A stretch of 35,611 nt of DNA from Bacteroidales bacterium (lineage in GTDB: Bacteria; Bacteroidota; Bacteroidia; Bacteroidales; UBA10428), in NCBI GenBank assembly GCA_016934055.1, contig JAFGTR010000150.1, positions 1-35,611 of the forward strand, given 5' to 3'. The position numbers were made by a program, and so were the translations under genes. This document shows positions 7,226 through 15,795 of this stretch, piece by piece. The notes under the pieces are model-generated. The model had not been told where the DNA came from. It did no database searches and saw only the letters and a program-made list of their open reading frames with translations. How positions within the stretch are numbered: position 1 is the first letter of the stretch; the number at the start of each line of letters is the position of its first letter.

Positions 7226-8563
7226 TTATAACAAATGGCTGGCCAGTTCTGCCAGATAACTTCTTTCCCCTTTTACAAGATTAACATGTGCAAAAATATC
7301 CTGCCCTTTCATTTTATCAGTCAGGTAGCTTAAACCGTTTGATTTTTCATCAAGATATGGCGAGTCAATTTGCTCGATATCACCGGTAAAGACCATTTTG
7401 GTGTCTTCGCCGGCGCGGGTTATGATGGTTTTTATTTCATGCGGTGTCAGGTTTTGGGCTTCGTCAACGATGAAGAATATTTTTGAAAGGCTCCTCCCCC
7501 TGATGTAAGCCAGTGGAGTAATGATGAGCTTTTCGTTTTTCAGCATTTCTTCTATTTTCTGATACTCTTTGCTTGTTTGTGAAAACTTGTTCTTAATGAC
7601 ATCGAGGTTGTCAAAAAGGGGTTGCATATAAGGACCAATTTTTTCCTTAATATCACCGGGCAGATATCCCAGGTCACGATTGGAAAGTGGAACAATGGGT
7701 CTCGCCAGGAATATTTGTGTATACTGCTGACGCTGATGAATGGCTGCAGCCAGGGCCAGCAATGTTTTTCCTGTTCCGGCTTTGCCGGTTAGTGTTGCAA
7801 GCTGAACCTTTGGACGTAGCAATGCATCCAGGGCAAAGGTTTGTTCAGCATTCCTCGGGTCGATGCCATAAGTTTTCTGCTTCAATACCCTGTTGATGAG
7901 TTTTGTCTCCGGGTCAAAATGTCCAAGAGCACTCGATGCATTACCTTTCAGAATGAAATACTGGTTGGCAATGGGTTCCTGTTTGAACCTGAATTCTTCC
8001 GGTCCTATACCTTCAGGATTCTCGTACAATCGCATGATAAGCTTGTCGTCAATATTTTCAAAGGTGGCCACGTTCTTGTAAATCTCACCAATGTCCTGAA
8101 CTTTGTCGTTCTCGTAATCCTGTGCCATAATACCGATTGACTTGGCTTTCATCCGGAGGTTAATATCCTTGCTGATGAAAACCACTGACTTGTCTGTTTT
8201 GGTGCGGTACACATGTTCGGTGATGGCCAGTATCCTGTGATCTGCCGTATCTTCAGGGAATGAGGCTTTAATGGCAGCGGAAAAGGGTTTCCCGGTTTCA
8301 ATGCTGAGCTTGCCCAGACCTTTCCCAAGTGAGACCCCTCCGTTAAACAGCTTGTCACCCGATAGTTTGTCGAGTTCGCGGGTGAACTCGCGGGCATGGT
8401 AATTGATAATATCATTGCCCCTTTTAAATTTATCAAGTTCTTCAAGCACCGTTATAGGAATGATCACATCATTTTCCTGGAAACTGTATATACTGTTATA
8501 ATCGTGTAAAAGCACATTGGTATCAAGAACAAATACCTTTCTGATCTTTTTCGCCATAATCAT
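7226..8563 (-). CDS. phoH: PIN domain-PhoH family ATPase/ribonuclease
   Basis: The 445-residue product fuses an N-terminal PIN nuclease domain to a C-terminal PhoH helicase-like ATPase. The PIN domain (about 8-150) starts VFVLDTNVLLHDYNS and keeps acidic residues such as Asp14, Glu41/42 and Asp105/Asp108 for metal binding. The PhoH domain (about 230-445) has Walker A GKAGTGKT (260-267), Walker B FFIVDEAQNLTP (363-374) and the sensor segment VFTGDIEQID. This is the YlaK/PhoH2-like architecture, thought to act in RNA unwinding and cleavage. ATGs at 8563 and 8557 both give the same protein apart from two residues. It is a single-gene unit by spacing. Confidence 0.93.
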   Translation of the reverse strand: MIMAKKIRKVFVLDTNVLLHDYNSIYSFQENDVIIPITVLEELDKFKRGNDIINYHAREFTRELDKLSGDKLFNGGVSLGKGLGKLSIETGKPFSAAIKASFPEDTADHRILAITEHVYRTKTDKSVVFISKDINLRMKAKSIGIMAQDYENDKVQDIGEIYKNVATFENIDDKLIMRLYENPEGIGPEEFRFKQEPIANQYFILKGNASSALGHFDPETKLINRVLKQKTYGIDPRNAEQTFALDALLRPKVQLATLTGKAGTGKTLLALAAAIHQRQQYTQIFLARPIVPLSNRDLGYLPGDIKEKIGPYMQPLFDNLDVIKNKFSQTSKEYQKIEEMLKNEKLIITPLAYIRGRSLSKIFFIVDEAQNLTPHEIKTIITRAGEDTKMVFTGDIEQIDSPYLDEKSNGLSYLTDKMKGQDIFAHVNLVKGERSYLAELASHLL

Positions 8564-8588
8564 CTTTTTTATGAAACACCTTTGTTGT

Positions 8589-8596
8589 TATATTTG
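8589..8596 (+). promoter_or_regulatory. Candidate -7 box (TATATTTG) upstream of the nitroreductase
   Basis: TATATTTG followed by TATCCC matches the extended box TAnnTTTGyAnCC seen before the SRP RNA and tRNA. It implies an untranslated leader of about 85 bases. The -33 position reads TTTT rather than TTTG. A second weaker candidate (TATGTTTTGCAGC) lies at 8610-8622. Confidence 0.35.
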
Positions 8597-8686
8597 TATC
8601 CCAAAACATATGTTTTGCAGCTTAATGTTATTTCTTTTTTTGCAAAACACGGGTAAGCTTTATTAATACTTATCAACACGGCAAAC

Positions 8687-9196
8687 ATGGATGTTTTTGA
8701 AGCCATTATGAATCGCAGAAGCATTAGGCAATATTCAGGAGAGAGAATATCAGATGAACAGGTTGAACGTTTATTAAAAGCAGCTATGTATGCTCCTTCT
8801 GCCGTGGATAAACAACCCTGGCATTTCATTGTTTTTAGGAATATGGAAACCAGGAAAAGAATTGTTGAGTTTCATCCGAATGCATCGATGCTGACAGAGG
8901 CTGATACTGTCATACTGGTTTGTTACGATGAGAACCTTCAGCATGATGAAGGTTACGGACCGGTCGACTGCAGTGCAGCAACGCAAAATATTTTGCTTGC
9001 TGCTCATGCGATGGGACTGGGGGCTGTGTGGGTGGGAATATATCCCCGTCAAAACCGTATTGCAGCAACGCATCGCTTGTTTTCACTGCCGGAAAACATT
9101 AAACCTTTTTCAATGATTTCTCTGGGATATCCGGCAGAGAAAAAGTTTTTCCCCAAGAGGTTTAAAAGGGAAAGGATTCATTATGAAAAGTGGTAA
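8687..9196 (+). CDS. Nitroreductase family FMN oxidoreductase
   Basis: The 169-residue protein begins MDVFEAIMNRRSIRQY, the standard FMN-phosphate-binding RRSIR motif. It continues with AMYAPSAVDKQPWHFIV, the second conserved block, and ILLAAHAMGLGAVWVGIY near residues 103-120. These match the small (about 170 residue) nitroreductases widespread in anaerobes. They bind FMN as dimers and reduce nitro compounds, quinones or related electron acceptors with NAD(P)H. The C-terminal basic tail KKFFPKRFKRERIHYEKW is also usual. The physiological substrate is unknown. It is cytoplasmic and followed after 92 bases by folC. Confidence 0.93.
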   Translation: MDVFEAIMNRRSIRQYSGERISDEQVERLLKAAMYAPSAVDKQPWHFIVFRNMETRKRIVEFHPNASMLTEADTVILVCYDENLQHDEGYGPVDCSAATQNILLAAHAMGLGAVWVGIYPRQNRIAATHRLFSLPENIKPFSMISLGYPAEKKFFPKRFKRERIHYEKW

Positions 9197-9288
9197 ACTT
9201 TTTCGATTTATCATGATATTCAATCAGAAATAAATATTTATCAGCTGCCGGCCAGGCCTTTTACTTTTAAGAATTCACTTTTAAAACA

Positions 9289-10605
9289 ATGTCTGCAAAT
9301 TATAATTCAACCATTGCTTATTTGTATGAACAATTGCCCATGTACCATCGTGTGGGTAAACCAGCCTATAAAACCGGCCTGGAGAACGCATACAGCATGG
9401 ATAAATACTTTGGGTCTCCTCACCGCAAATATGAAACCATCCATGTAGCCGGCACAAACGGAAAAGGATCGGTTTGTCATATGCTGGCTTCAGTTTTACA
9501 GCAGGCTGGTTATAAAGTGGGACTGCACACTTCACCCCATCTTATTGATTTTCGCGAACGCATAAAAGTGAACGGAAAACCTTGCAGCAGGAAGTATGTT
9601 ATTGATTTCATAAAAAAACATAAGGATATAATTGAGGCTATACATCCTTCTTTCTTTGAGGTTTCTGTTTTTATGGCTTTTCATTATTTTGTACAGCAGT
9701 CGGTTGATGTTGCCATTGTTGAGGTCGGACTCGGTGGCCGTCTGGATACAACCAACATCATCACACCGGTTTTATCTGTTATCACAAACATTGGCAAAGA
9801 CCATATGGAATTTCTGGGCGACACACTTGGAAAAATTGCGGAAGAAAAAGCCGGAATAATCAAGCCAGAAATACCGGTTATAATAGGTGAGACTCACCCG
9901 TTGACAGTTCCGGTCTTTAAAAGGATTGCCGCTCAAAAGAAAGCTCCGCTATATTTTGCCGATCAGATTTACCAGATCGATTACAGTTTGTTCACGACCG
10001 ATGGCTTTCAGATGTTTAATGTTAAAAAGAGTAACCGGTTATATCTGCCTAATCTTAAAAATGCACTGCTTGGTACATATCAGCGCAAGAACACCGTTAC
10101 GCTTTTACAGGCTGTTGATCTGCTCAGGCAAAAAGGTTTTGCCATTGCTGAAATTGATATATATGCAGGGCTGAAGAAAGTGGTTGATATAACCGGTATG
10201 CAGGGTAGATGGCAAATGGCGGGGTATAATCCGAGAATTATTCTGGATGCGGCTCATAACACCGACGGGATGAAAGAGGTCGTGAATCAGATCAGCGCAA
10301 TGGCCTATGAAAACCTTCATATGGTTATAAGTTTCGTCAGTGATAAAGACATTGATGCTATTATCAGCCAACTGCCGGTTAAGGCAAAGTATTATTTTAC
10401 AAGGTCATCAGTGCCACGCTCAATGGACCAGTACTCCCTGAAAAAGTTGGCTGCACGTTATGGATTATCAGGTGAAACTTATACTTCTGTTAATGAAGCT
10501 GTCAATGCTGTAAAGGCAGAAGCAGGACGCAATGACCTTGTGCTGATCACAGGCAGTATATTCTTACTGTCTGATTTTCTGGTACTTCAAAAAAAACAGG
10601 TTTAA
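9289..10605 (+). CDS. folC: Bifunctional folylpolyglutamate synthase/dihydrofolate synthase
   Basis: The 438-residue protein carries the Mur-ligase-like ATP-binding loop VAGTNGKGSVCHML (residues 53-66), then LHTSPHLIDFRERI, the folate-binding and omega-loop region. VEVGLGGRLDTTN and SVITNIGKDHMEFLG are the next conserved blocks, and LDAAHN marks the C-terminal glutamate-ligase domain. The enzyme adds glutamate to dihydropteroate and then to tetrahydrofolates in the cytoplasm. Length and order are normal and nothing is missing. The promoter of the following tRNA region (TTTG at 10608) begins three bases after its stop codon. Confidence 0.96.
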   Translation: MSANYNSTIAYLYEQLPMYHRVGKPAYKTGLENAYSMDKYFGSPHRKYETIHVAGTNGKGSVCHMLASVLQQAGYKVGLHTSPHLIDFRERIKVNGKPCSRKYVIDFIKKHKDIIEAIHPSFFEVSVFMAFHYFVQQSVDVAIVEVGLGGRLDTTNIITPVLSVITNIGKDHMEFLGDTLGKIAEEKAGIIKPEIPVIIGETHPLTVPVFKRIAAQKKAPLYFADQIYQIDYSLFTTDGFQMFNVKKSNRLYLPNLKNALLGTYQRKNTVTLLQAVDLLRQKGFAIAEIDIYAGLKKVVDITGMQGRWQMAGYNPRIILDAAHNTDGMKEVVNQISAMAYENLHMVISFVSDKDIDAIISQLPVKAKYYFTRSSVPRSMDQYSLKKLAARYGLSGETYTSVNEAVNAVKAEAGRNDLVLITGSIFLLSDFLVLQKKQV

Positions 10606-10607
10606 TG

Positions 10608-10638
10608 TTTGCACAAACAAAAAGTCTCCTTATATTTG
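10608..10638 (+). promoter_or_regulatory. Promoter of the tRNA region (TTTG-N19-TATATTTG)
   Basis: TTTG at 10608-10611, a 19-base spacer and TATATTTG at 10631-10638 match the Bacteroidota consensus exactly. CAACC follows as the extended box. Transcription should start near 10644, nine bases before the broken tRNA copy at 10653, and continue into tRNA-Val. Confidence 0.8.
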
Positions 10639-10652
10639 CAACCGCAAAAAAA

Positions 10653-10785
10653 GGGCGCTTAGCTCAGTTGGCTCAATGAGACTGAAATTATGCGAACGGA
10701 GTGAAGCAGAATTTCAAAGTCGAATTAGTCCCGATTCATCGGGATTCAGAGCATGCCGACATATAATGTCAGGAGGGTCGTAAGG
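10653..10785 (+). pseudogene. Broken tRNA copy split by a palindromic insert
   Basis: GGGCGCTTAGCTCAGTTGG (10653-10671) is identical to the first 19 bases of the intact tRNA-Val at 10802. Then 73 foreign bases (10672-10744) intervene, followed by TTCAGAGCA (10745-10753), which is the next nine bases of the tRNA. The anticodon arm is replaced by unrelated sequence. A GGGTCGTAAG remnant (about 10775-10784) follows, and the T arm and acceptor 3' strand are absent. It cannot fold into a tRNA. It probably arose by duplication of the tRNA gene and later insertion and decay. Confidence 0.75.
10672..10744. repeat. 73-bp insert with two palindromes inside the broken tRNA
   Basis: The insert holds an outer inverted repeat, GACTGAAATT at 10680-10689 against AATTTC...AGTC at 10710-10721. 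A perfect palindrome with a 2-base centre follows, TCCCGATTCATCGGGA at 10729-10744. The same TCCCGAT/ATCGGGA arms recur at 19375-19392. It has no coding capacity and resembles a REP-like dispersed element. Confidence 0.6.
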
Positions 10786-10801
10786 GTGAAGGAAAAAATC
10801 A

Positions 10802-10876
10802 GGGCGCTTAGCTCAGTTGGTTCAGAGCACCTGCCTTACAAGCAGGGGGTCGTAAGTTCGAATCTTACAGTGCCCA
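10802..10876 (+). tRNA. tRNA-Val (anticodon UAC)
   Basis: The acceptor stem GGGCGCT pairs with AGTGCCC with one G-U pair. The D arm begins TAGCTCAGTTGG. The anticodon stem CCTGC/GCAGG closes the 7-base loop CTTACAA with anticodon TAC, which reads GUA and related valine codons. The T arm GTAAG-TTCGAAT-CTTAC is intact. The discriminator base is A at 10876 and CCA is not encoded. It is followed by a hairpin terminator. Confidence 0.95.
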
Positions 10877-10884
10877 CAGGAGGG

Positions 10885-10911
10885 AAGGGATTGGTGAACA
10901 ATCCCTTTTTT
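10885..10911 (+). terminator. Rho-independent terminator after tRNA-Val
   Basis: AAGGGATT (10885-10892) pairs perfectly with AATCCCTT (10900-10907) around a 7-base loop. The 3' arm runs into six consecutive T. It lies 9 bases after the tRNA. Confidence 0.85.
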
Positions 10912-10926
10912 GTTATAAGAAAAACA

Positions 10927-10962
10927 AAAAAAGGCCGTCTTATTTTCAAGACGGCCTTTTTT
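10927..10962. terminator. Bidirectional terminator between tRNA-Val and the minus-strand T9SS protein gene
   Basis: A perfect 15-bp stem, AAAAAAGGCCGTCTT (10927-10941) with its complement at 10948-10962, closes a 6-base loop. A and T tracts at both feet allow it to end transcription from either side. It is 22 bases beyond the stop codon of the minus-strand gene. Confidence 0.9.
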
Positions 10963-10983
10963 CAATCATAAGGCAATTTACAT

Positions 10984-13944
10984 CTACTGAACAATAAGTT
11001 TAGTGATGTGTTTTTCGCCTTTAGCCTTCATATGCAGGAAGTAAACTCCCTTGCTGTATGAAGACAGGTCAAGGACATAATTCTCTGAAAATTCTGCTGA
11101 GGTTACCAAACCACCGGTAATGTTATAAACCTCCAGTGATACGTTAACATTGCTTTCAGATCTGATGTTGAAAATGCCCTCCGACGGGTTGGGATAAACC
11201 GTCATATGGCTGTTTGAAAGCTCTTCAACCCCTGTTATGTTAACCCTTGCGGCGTTAATCTTGGTAGACATGTTGCCATAGATATCAACTGCTGTTACAC
11301 CAAAGGTGTATCCGCCTTCAGCCAAATCGGAAATGGTATATGAATTTCCGGTTTGCAATGCCAGGATGGTGTCAATATTGTTCAATCCCTGATTGATAAT
11401 GTATGACTGTACAACCCTGTTGTCAGTTGAAGCATCCCAGGTGAGGTTAACAGTGGTTCCGTCAACTGTTGCAACCACATTGGCCGGATTCGTCGGTTTT
11501 TCATTGTCCGGTATTACTTCGAATGTGCCGTTCGATAGCAGTTTCAAAGTAGCCCATTGTGCAGGATCTATCCAGATTAAAGTATTGGGAGCATTCCAGG
11601 AGACCTGGTTGCGGTAATCAGGATCTGCATCATTGTCACTGGCAAGCACGTCAAAGCCAATCAACGAGTCAGCTGCAGGCACAAATGTGGAATCAAGTTC
11701 TTTCCATGCAAAGTTAACGGTAATCTGATAACCACCATCGATCAATCCATGAACAAGGTTGGTTCCGGGTAACAGGTCGCCGTTATATTTTGCCCAGGCT
11801 GAATCATGTACCATTCTCAGCTGATAGTTGCCATCTGTACCACTGGTATATGGCATGGGCCATCCGTTGTCACGCGGCCAGTTCTGGATCTTCGTATTCT
11901 GCATGTCGAAATAAACCTCCACGTTGTCGTTGTTCCAGATATCAGTACTGATTGTGGTATTGATGCTGTCATCAAGGATATCAAAGGCAAGGTATACAGA
12001 ATCGACATCCCAACTCATCCTCAGGGTGACTTTGAAATCTTCGTCGGAGTCAATGGTACCGTCAACGACCTGATCAACATAGAATTCAGTGTATAAAGGA
12101 ACACCAATATCGTACATGTAGATCTCATCAAAGAGGATATCGAATACAGGTATGCTGTCATCGTTGTTGTTCCAGCATCCGGCTTTCATAACAAGATACC
12201 ATTCTGTCTGTGTAACAGTATCGGGGATCAGGATTTCCTTTTTTGGTGTATTCGCCAGGGTGAAATCATCCTGGAAAGTACCGTCAAAGACAAGGTCAGC
12301 GCCTTCCATCCATGTGTTAAGAGACCATCCTAAACTAGTGGAAATGTCGCCTCCCGTCGGCTTAATCCGGGTAAGGAAGTATTCAACCCATACATTGACG
12401 GCGCTGTCGGCAAGATATTTATAAGCCCCTTCTAACAGGTATTGATGGCCCGGAATAATGGTAACCGGCTGCCATAACATGTTAGCGGCCTGCCCGGCTG
12501 CCGTAACACGGTAACATCCGCCGTCTCCGGCTGCAGGTGCATCAGCTGTGTAATTGAATTCAAAATCTCCTGTATCATTTCCATTGGTACCCCAGTAAAC
12601 ATTCCAGGCTGAAGGATCTTCCATATTGCCGCCCAGGTTAATTCCACTGGTTGCAAAAGTCTTGAATTTGATATTCTTAAGATAGCTGTACTGGGGATCC
12701 CAGTATGCTCCGCCATCCCGTTGGTTGTCGCTCCACCATGAGCCTGTTCCGATTACAAGGGTGTCAGCATTTTGCAGGAATGAGATCACATTGCTGTAAT
12801 CTGTCAGGGTTCCGTTAATGGTAATATCTTCATTGTGCTGGGTAAACGCCAAAGCATTATCAATATACATGGCATAACCGCCCTTTGAAAACTTAAGCGT
12901 TACGTTCTTCCATTCATTGCCGCCGATAAAATTCGAATCGAGGGCATAACTGTTCAGGTTGGCATCAAACCAGCCGCCGTTGGCGTTGTATCCCAGGTAT
13001 GAGCCATTGGTAAAGTACATCCTGCCCAGTCCTGCATCGTATAAGGCCAGTAATGAACCCAGCACCCTGATGGAGTCGTTCCCGTAATAATTATATACAT
13101 CAAAAGAAATCTCGGCCCCTTCGAAGTCTTTGCCTCTGAATGGATTTACAAACCAGAGGTTTGGATCTGCCAGCTTGGATGCTGTTGTTGCTACATCGAT
13201 AACCGTTTCTGATTCAAAGGTTGTCGTGTAGGCAGCATCAACATTACTGAGGTCAACACTGTCTTCTATAGAAGGCATGCTGCTAAAGGTGATGTTTTTA
13301 AGGTAGCTGTACTGAAGATCATAGTAGCTTCCGCCATCACGCGTATTGTCACTCCACCATGAACCTGTTCCGAAGACAAGTGAGTCAGCGTTTTCCAGAA
13401 ATTCAATAACATTATTGTAATCAGCAAGTCCCCCGCCCATGGTCACATGGGTGCTGTTATGGTCGTAGGCTAATGTGTCATTAATAAACAGGGCATATCC
13501 TGTCCCTGAGAATTTAAGCTTTACGTTTTTCCATGTATTGCCCCCGATAAAATTCGAATCGAGTCCATAGTTCTTCATATTGGCATCAAACCAGCCGCCA
13601 ATAGCGTTATATCCCAGGTATGAACCATTGCTGAAATACATCCTTCCCAGTTGATTGTCGTATAGGGCCAGTAATGAACCCAGCACCTTGATGGAATCGT
13701 TTCCATAATAGTTGTATACATCAAAGGAAATTTCAGCTCCGGCGATAGAACTGCCTTTAAATGGATTGGGATACCACAGTTTTGGAGATGCCACCGCTGA
13801 TGCTGTTGTTGCAACATCAATGACAAGCTCCGCCTCAAATGTTGTTGTGTAAGCTGGATCAATAGCGCTGATGTCGATTACAGTCTGCGCACTGACAGCC
13901 AATGATGCGAACAACAAAAATGCAAAAAAGAAAATTTTTCTCAT
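10984..13944 (-). CDS. Secreted multi-domain carbohydrate-binding-like protein with T9SS tail
   Basis: From the ATG at 13944 the protein has 986 residues; the TTG two codons upstream is less likely. A signal peptide spans about 1-20. Two tandem modules of about 195 residues (roughly 29-224 and 236-431) are aligned with a constant offset of 207 residues and no gap, sharing for example YYGNDSI and GTGSWWSDN. They resemble concanavalin/LamG-like jelly rolls. A CBM4/CenC-like segment follows (about 435-610), then a CBM9/DOMON-like domain (about 616-803), a fibronectin type III domain (about 813-905) and a T9SS type A sorting domain (VYPNPSEGIFNIR onward, about 916-986). No catalytic domain is evident. 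It is probably a cell-surface or released glycan-binding protein. The exact carbohydrate families are inferred from motifs. Confidence 0.85.
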   Translation of the reverse strand: MRKIFFFAFLLFASLAVSAQTVIDISAIDPAYTTTFEAELVIDVATTASAVASPKLWYPNPFKGSSIAGAEISFDVYNYYGNDSIKVLGSLLALYDNQLGRMYFSNGSYLGYNAIGGWFDANMKNYGLDSNFIGGNTWKNVKLKFSGTGYALFINDTLAYDHNSTHVTMGGGLADYNNVIEFLENADSLVFGTGSWWSDNTRDGGSYYDLQYSYLKNITFSSMPSIEDSVDLSNVDAAYTTTFESETVIDVATTASKLADPNLWFVNPFRGKDFEGAEISFDVYNYYGNDSIRVLGSLLALYDAGLGRMYFTNGSYLGYNANGGWFDANLNSYALDSNFIGGNEWKNVTLKFSKGGYAMYIDNALAFTQHNEDITINGTLTDYSNVISFLQNADTLVIGTGSWWSDNQRDGGAYWDPQYSYLKNIKFKTFATSGINLGGNMEDPSAWNVYWGTNGNDTGDFEFNYTADAPAAGDGGCYRVTAAGQAANMLWQPVTIIPGHQYLLEGAYKYLADSAVNVWVEYFLTRIKPTGGDISTSLGWSLNTWMEGADLVFDGTFQDDFTLANTPKKEILIPDTVTQTEWYLVMKAGCWNNNDDSIPVFDILFDEIYMYDIGVPLYTEFYVDQVVDGTIDSDEDFKVTLRMSWDVDSVYLAFDILDDSINTTISTDIWNNDNVEVYFDMQNTKIQNWPRDNGWPMPYTSGTDGNYQLRMVHDSAWAKYNGDLLPGTNLVHGLIDGGYQITVNFAWKELDSTFVPAADSLIGFDVLASDNDADPDYRNQVSWNAPNTLIWIDPAQWATLKLLSNGTFEVIPDNEKPTNPANVVATVDGTTVNLTWDASTDNRVVQSYIINQGLNNIDTILALQTGNSYTISDLAEGGYTFGVTAVDIYGNMSTKINAARVNITGVEELSNSHMTVYPNPSEGIFNIRSESNVNVSLEVYNITGGLVTSAEFSENYVLDLSSYSKGVYFLHMKAKGEKHITKLIVQ

Positions 13945-14312
13945 GCTCAATAGATTTTAGTTAGACATATAATTTGTTTTCTTATGATATTGAACAGCCA
14001 AAAACTGAAAGCTGTATTTTTCAAAATTTCGGCTGTATAGTTAACCAAATGAAACATTAAAAGTACATCATGCGCGTAAAGAAGAGGGGGACAATTGAGT
14101 AATTGCGGTGGATAAATTGGTAAAAAATGAACGGACTATGATTTCAGGAAAAAATGTTAAATTACATGAGTTAATATTTTTCAAAATGAGAGATCATAAA
14201 AGCATTTGATATAATAAAACGTTTATGATATTCATGTTACTTTTTGTTAATCTGTCAGATATTACTCTGCTCAGCCGGATAACAATAGTGATTGATTATA
14301 ATAGATTTAACT
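13945..14312. other. Divergent AT-rich spacer between two exported-protein genes
   Basis: These 368 bases separate the start of the minus-strand T9SS protein from the lactonase-like gene. No gene, RNA or repeat is visible. Exact TAnnTTTG boxes are absent on both strands. The nearest is TACTTTTTG at about 14239-14247 (plus strand, one base too long in the spacer), which could serve the lactonase gene. Both promoters must lie here but cannot be placed. Confidence 0.4.
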
Positions 14313-15719
14313 ATGCATAATTTCAGTTTAATTAAAGTACTTATAATAATTTTTCTGATGTTTTTTGTGCAGTCTGTTGTTGCAGGCACTGCACAAAATG
14401 ATACAGCATTTTATTGCTATGTATCTCTGAAAGGCGATAATGTTATTTCAGTGTATAAAATTAATCAGATGGAGGGTATCCCCGAAAAGATTTATGACGA
14501 GCCTGTCAGCGGTGGTCCCGCTTCCCTGGCCCTGCACCCTTCGAAGCATTATTTGTATGTTGCACTTCGGTCAGCCAATGCCATATCAGCCTATCGGATT
14601 GACCCGGCATCCGGAAGACTATCACCTATCAATTCCATTCCGGCAGTCGATAACCCTGTGTATATTTCCATCGATGCAAGTGGCCGGTTTCTCTTGTCAG
14701 CTTATTTCAATGCCAGTAAAGCAGCCATATATCCTATAAACAGCGATGGCTCATTGCAGAGCGCCGCTTCATTGACTGTGTCAACAAATATAAATCCTCA
14801 CGCCATTATAACAGATCCATCCAATCGCTTTCTTTATATAACAAATATGACCGGTAACAGCATTCTTCAATATAAATTTGATACGGCTTCAGGGACTATT
14901 GCTCCTCTTGAACCTGCTGAAGTGATCCCCGCTGAAGGTACCGGACCGCGTCATGTTGTTTTTCACAGATCAAAGAACATGGTTTATGTGGTGAATGAAA
15001 CCGGGAACAGCATTACGGCATATCATGTCAATGAAAATGGCACCTTAAAGGCTTTCCAGACGATTTCAACTTTGCCGGACGGTTATGACGAAACAAATAA
15101 GTGTGCTGACGTTCATATTACACCAGACAACCGCTTTCTCTTTGCATCCAACCGTGGGCATGAAAGCATTGCTGCTTTCGGGATTGATCCGGATACTGAT
15201 TCACTTACCACTATAGGTCATTACAATACGGTGAACAGTCCCCGTGAATTCGATGTTGATCCCATTGGCACTTATTTATATGCGGCGGGGGAAACCTCTG
15301 ACAACCTCGCCTGGTACAGGATTGATAAAATATCAGGTGAACTTGATTCACTGGGATGCATTGAAACAGGAAAAACACCTTCGTGGGTGCTGGTGGCCGG
15401 TTTTAAGAATGCGACAACAGAAGTTGATGATTTGCTTCCTGAATCCAGTCCTTCAGAATATGATCTGAAAAACTGTCCTAACCCATTTGGATCAGTGACT
15501 TCAATACGCTGGTTTTTAGATGAACCATGTCATATCAGGGTTGCTGTTTTCGACGTTTCAGGCAGGCTGGTAACCAAACTGATGGATGGGTTTTTACCGG
15601 GTGGATTTTATTCGGTTGATTGGAAAACAGAAAACAATAAATCTGACAATTGTCTTTATTATTGTCAGCTTTTAACTGACAGAGGTTGTGATGTGATAAA
15701 GCTGGTGAGGATTCAATAA
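14313..15719 (+). CDS. Secreted beta-propeller lactonase-like protein with T9SS tail
   Basis: The ATG at 14313 gives 468 residues and a clean signal peptide (hydrophobic run about 8-25); the frame opens at a TTG 21 bases earlier, which would spoil it. Residues about 30-365 hold repeating YVSLKGDNVISVY / LYVALRSANAISAY / LYITNMTGNSILQY / FASNRGHESIAAF blades of a seven-bladed propeller. These match the 6-phosphogluconolactonase (Pgl/YbhE-like) family. The tail (NCPNPFGSVTSIRW to the end) is a T9SS type A sorting domain, so the propeller is exported across the outer membrane. That makes a role in the pentose phosphate pathway unlikely. A surface lactonase or binding function is more plausible, but activity is unproven. 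It converges on the caspase gene. Confidence 0.85.
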   Translation: MHNFSLIKVLIIIFLMFFVQSVVAGTAQNDTAFYCYVSLKGDNVISVYKINQMEGIPEKIYDEPVSGGPASLALHPSKHYLYVALRSANAISAYRIDPASGRLSPINSIPAVDNPVYISIDASGRFLLSAYFNASKAAIYPINSDGSLQSAASLTVSTNINPHAIITDPSNRFLYITNMTGNSILQYKFDTASGTIAPLEPAEVIPAEGTGPRHVVFHRSKNMVYVVNETGNSITAYHVNENGTLKAFQTISTLPDGYDETNKCADVHITPDNRFLFASNRGHESIAAFGIDPDTDSLTTIGHYNTVNSPREFDVDPIGTYLYAAGETSDNLAWYRIDKISGELDSLGCIETGKTPSWVLVAGFKNATTEVDDLLPESSPSEYDLKNCPNPFGSVTSIRWFLDEPCHIRVAVFDVSGRLVTKLMDGFLPGGFYSVDWKTENNKSDNCLYYCQLLTDRGCDVIKLVRIQ

Positions 15720-15795
15720 GAGTCTGAACCGCAGATTGATCAGATTTGTGGATTACGCCGATAGCAGAAAATCTGAAAAATCCTGATTCAGATAT
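15720..15795. repeat. CAGATT-word repeats between convergent genes
   Basis: The 76-base gap between the lactonase and caspase stops contains spaced copies of the word CAGATT/AATCTG (CCGCAGATTGATCAGATTTG, then AAATCTG and TTCAGAT). The opposed words could pair into a weak hairpin, giving a shared 3' end for the two convergent genes. Confidence 0.35.

Noticed and set aside
10745..10785. Second functional tRNA with an unusual anticodon in the broken copy
   Set aside because: The anticodon stem has a mismatch, and the T arm and acceptor 3' strand are missing.
10753..10971. Plus-strand ORF of 72 codons across tRNA-Val
   Set aside because: It overlaps the intact tRNA and two terminator hairpins; reading through a tRNA is a typical artefact.
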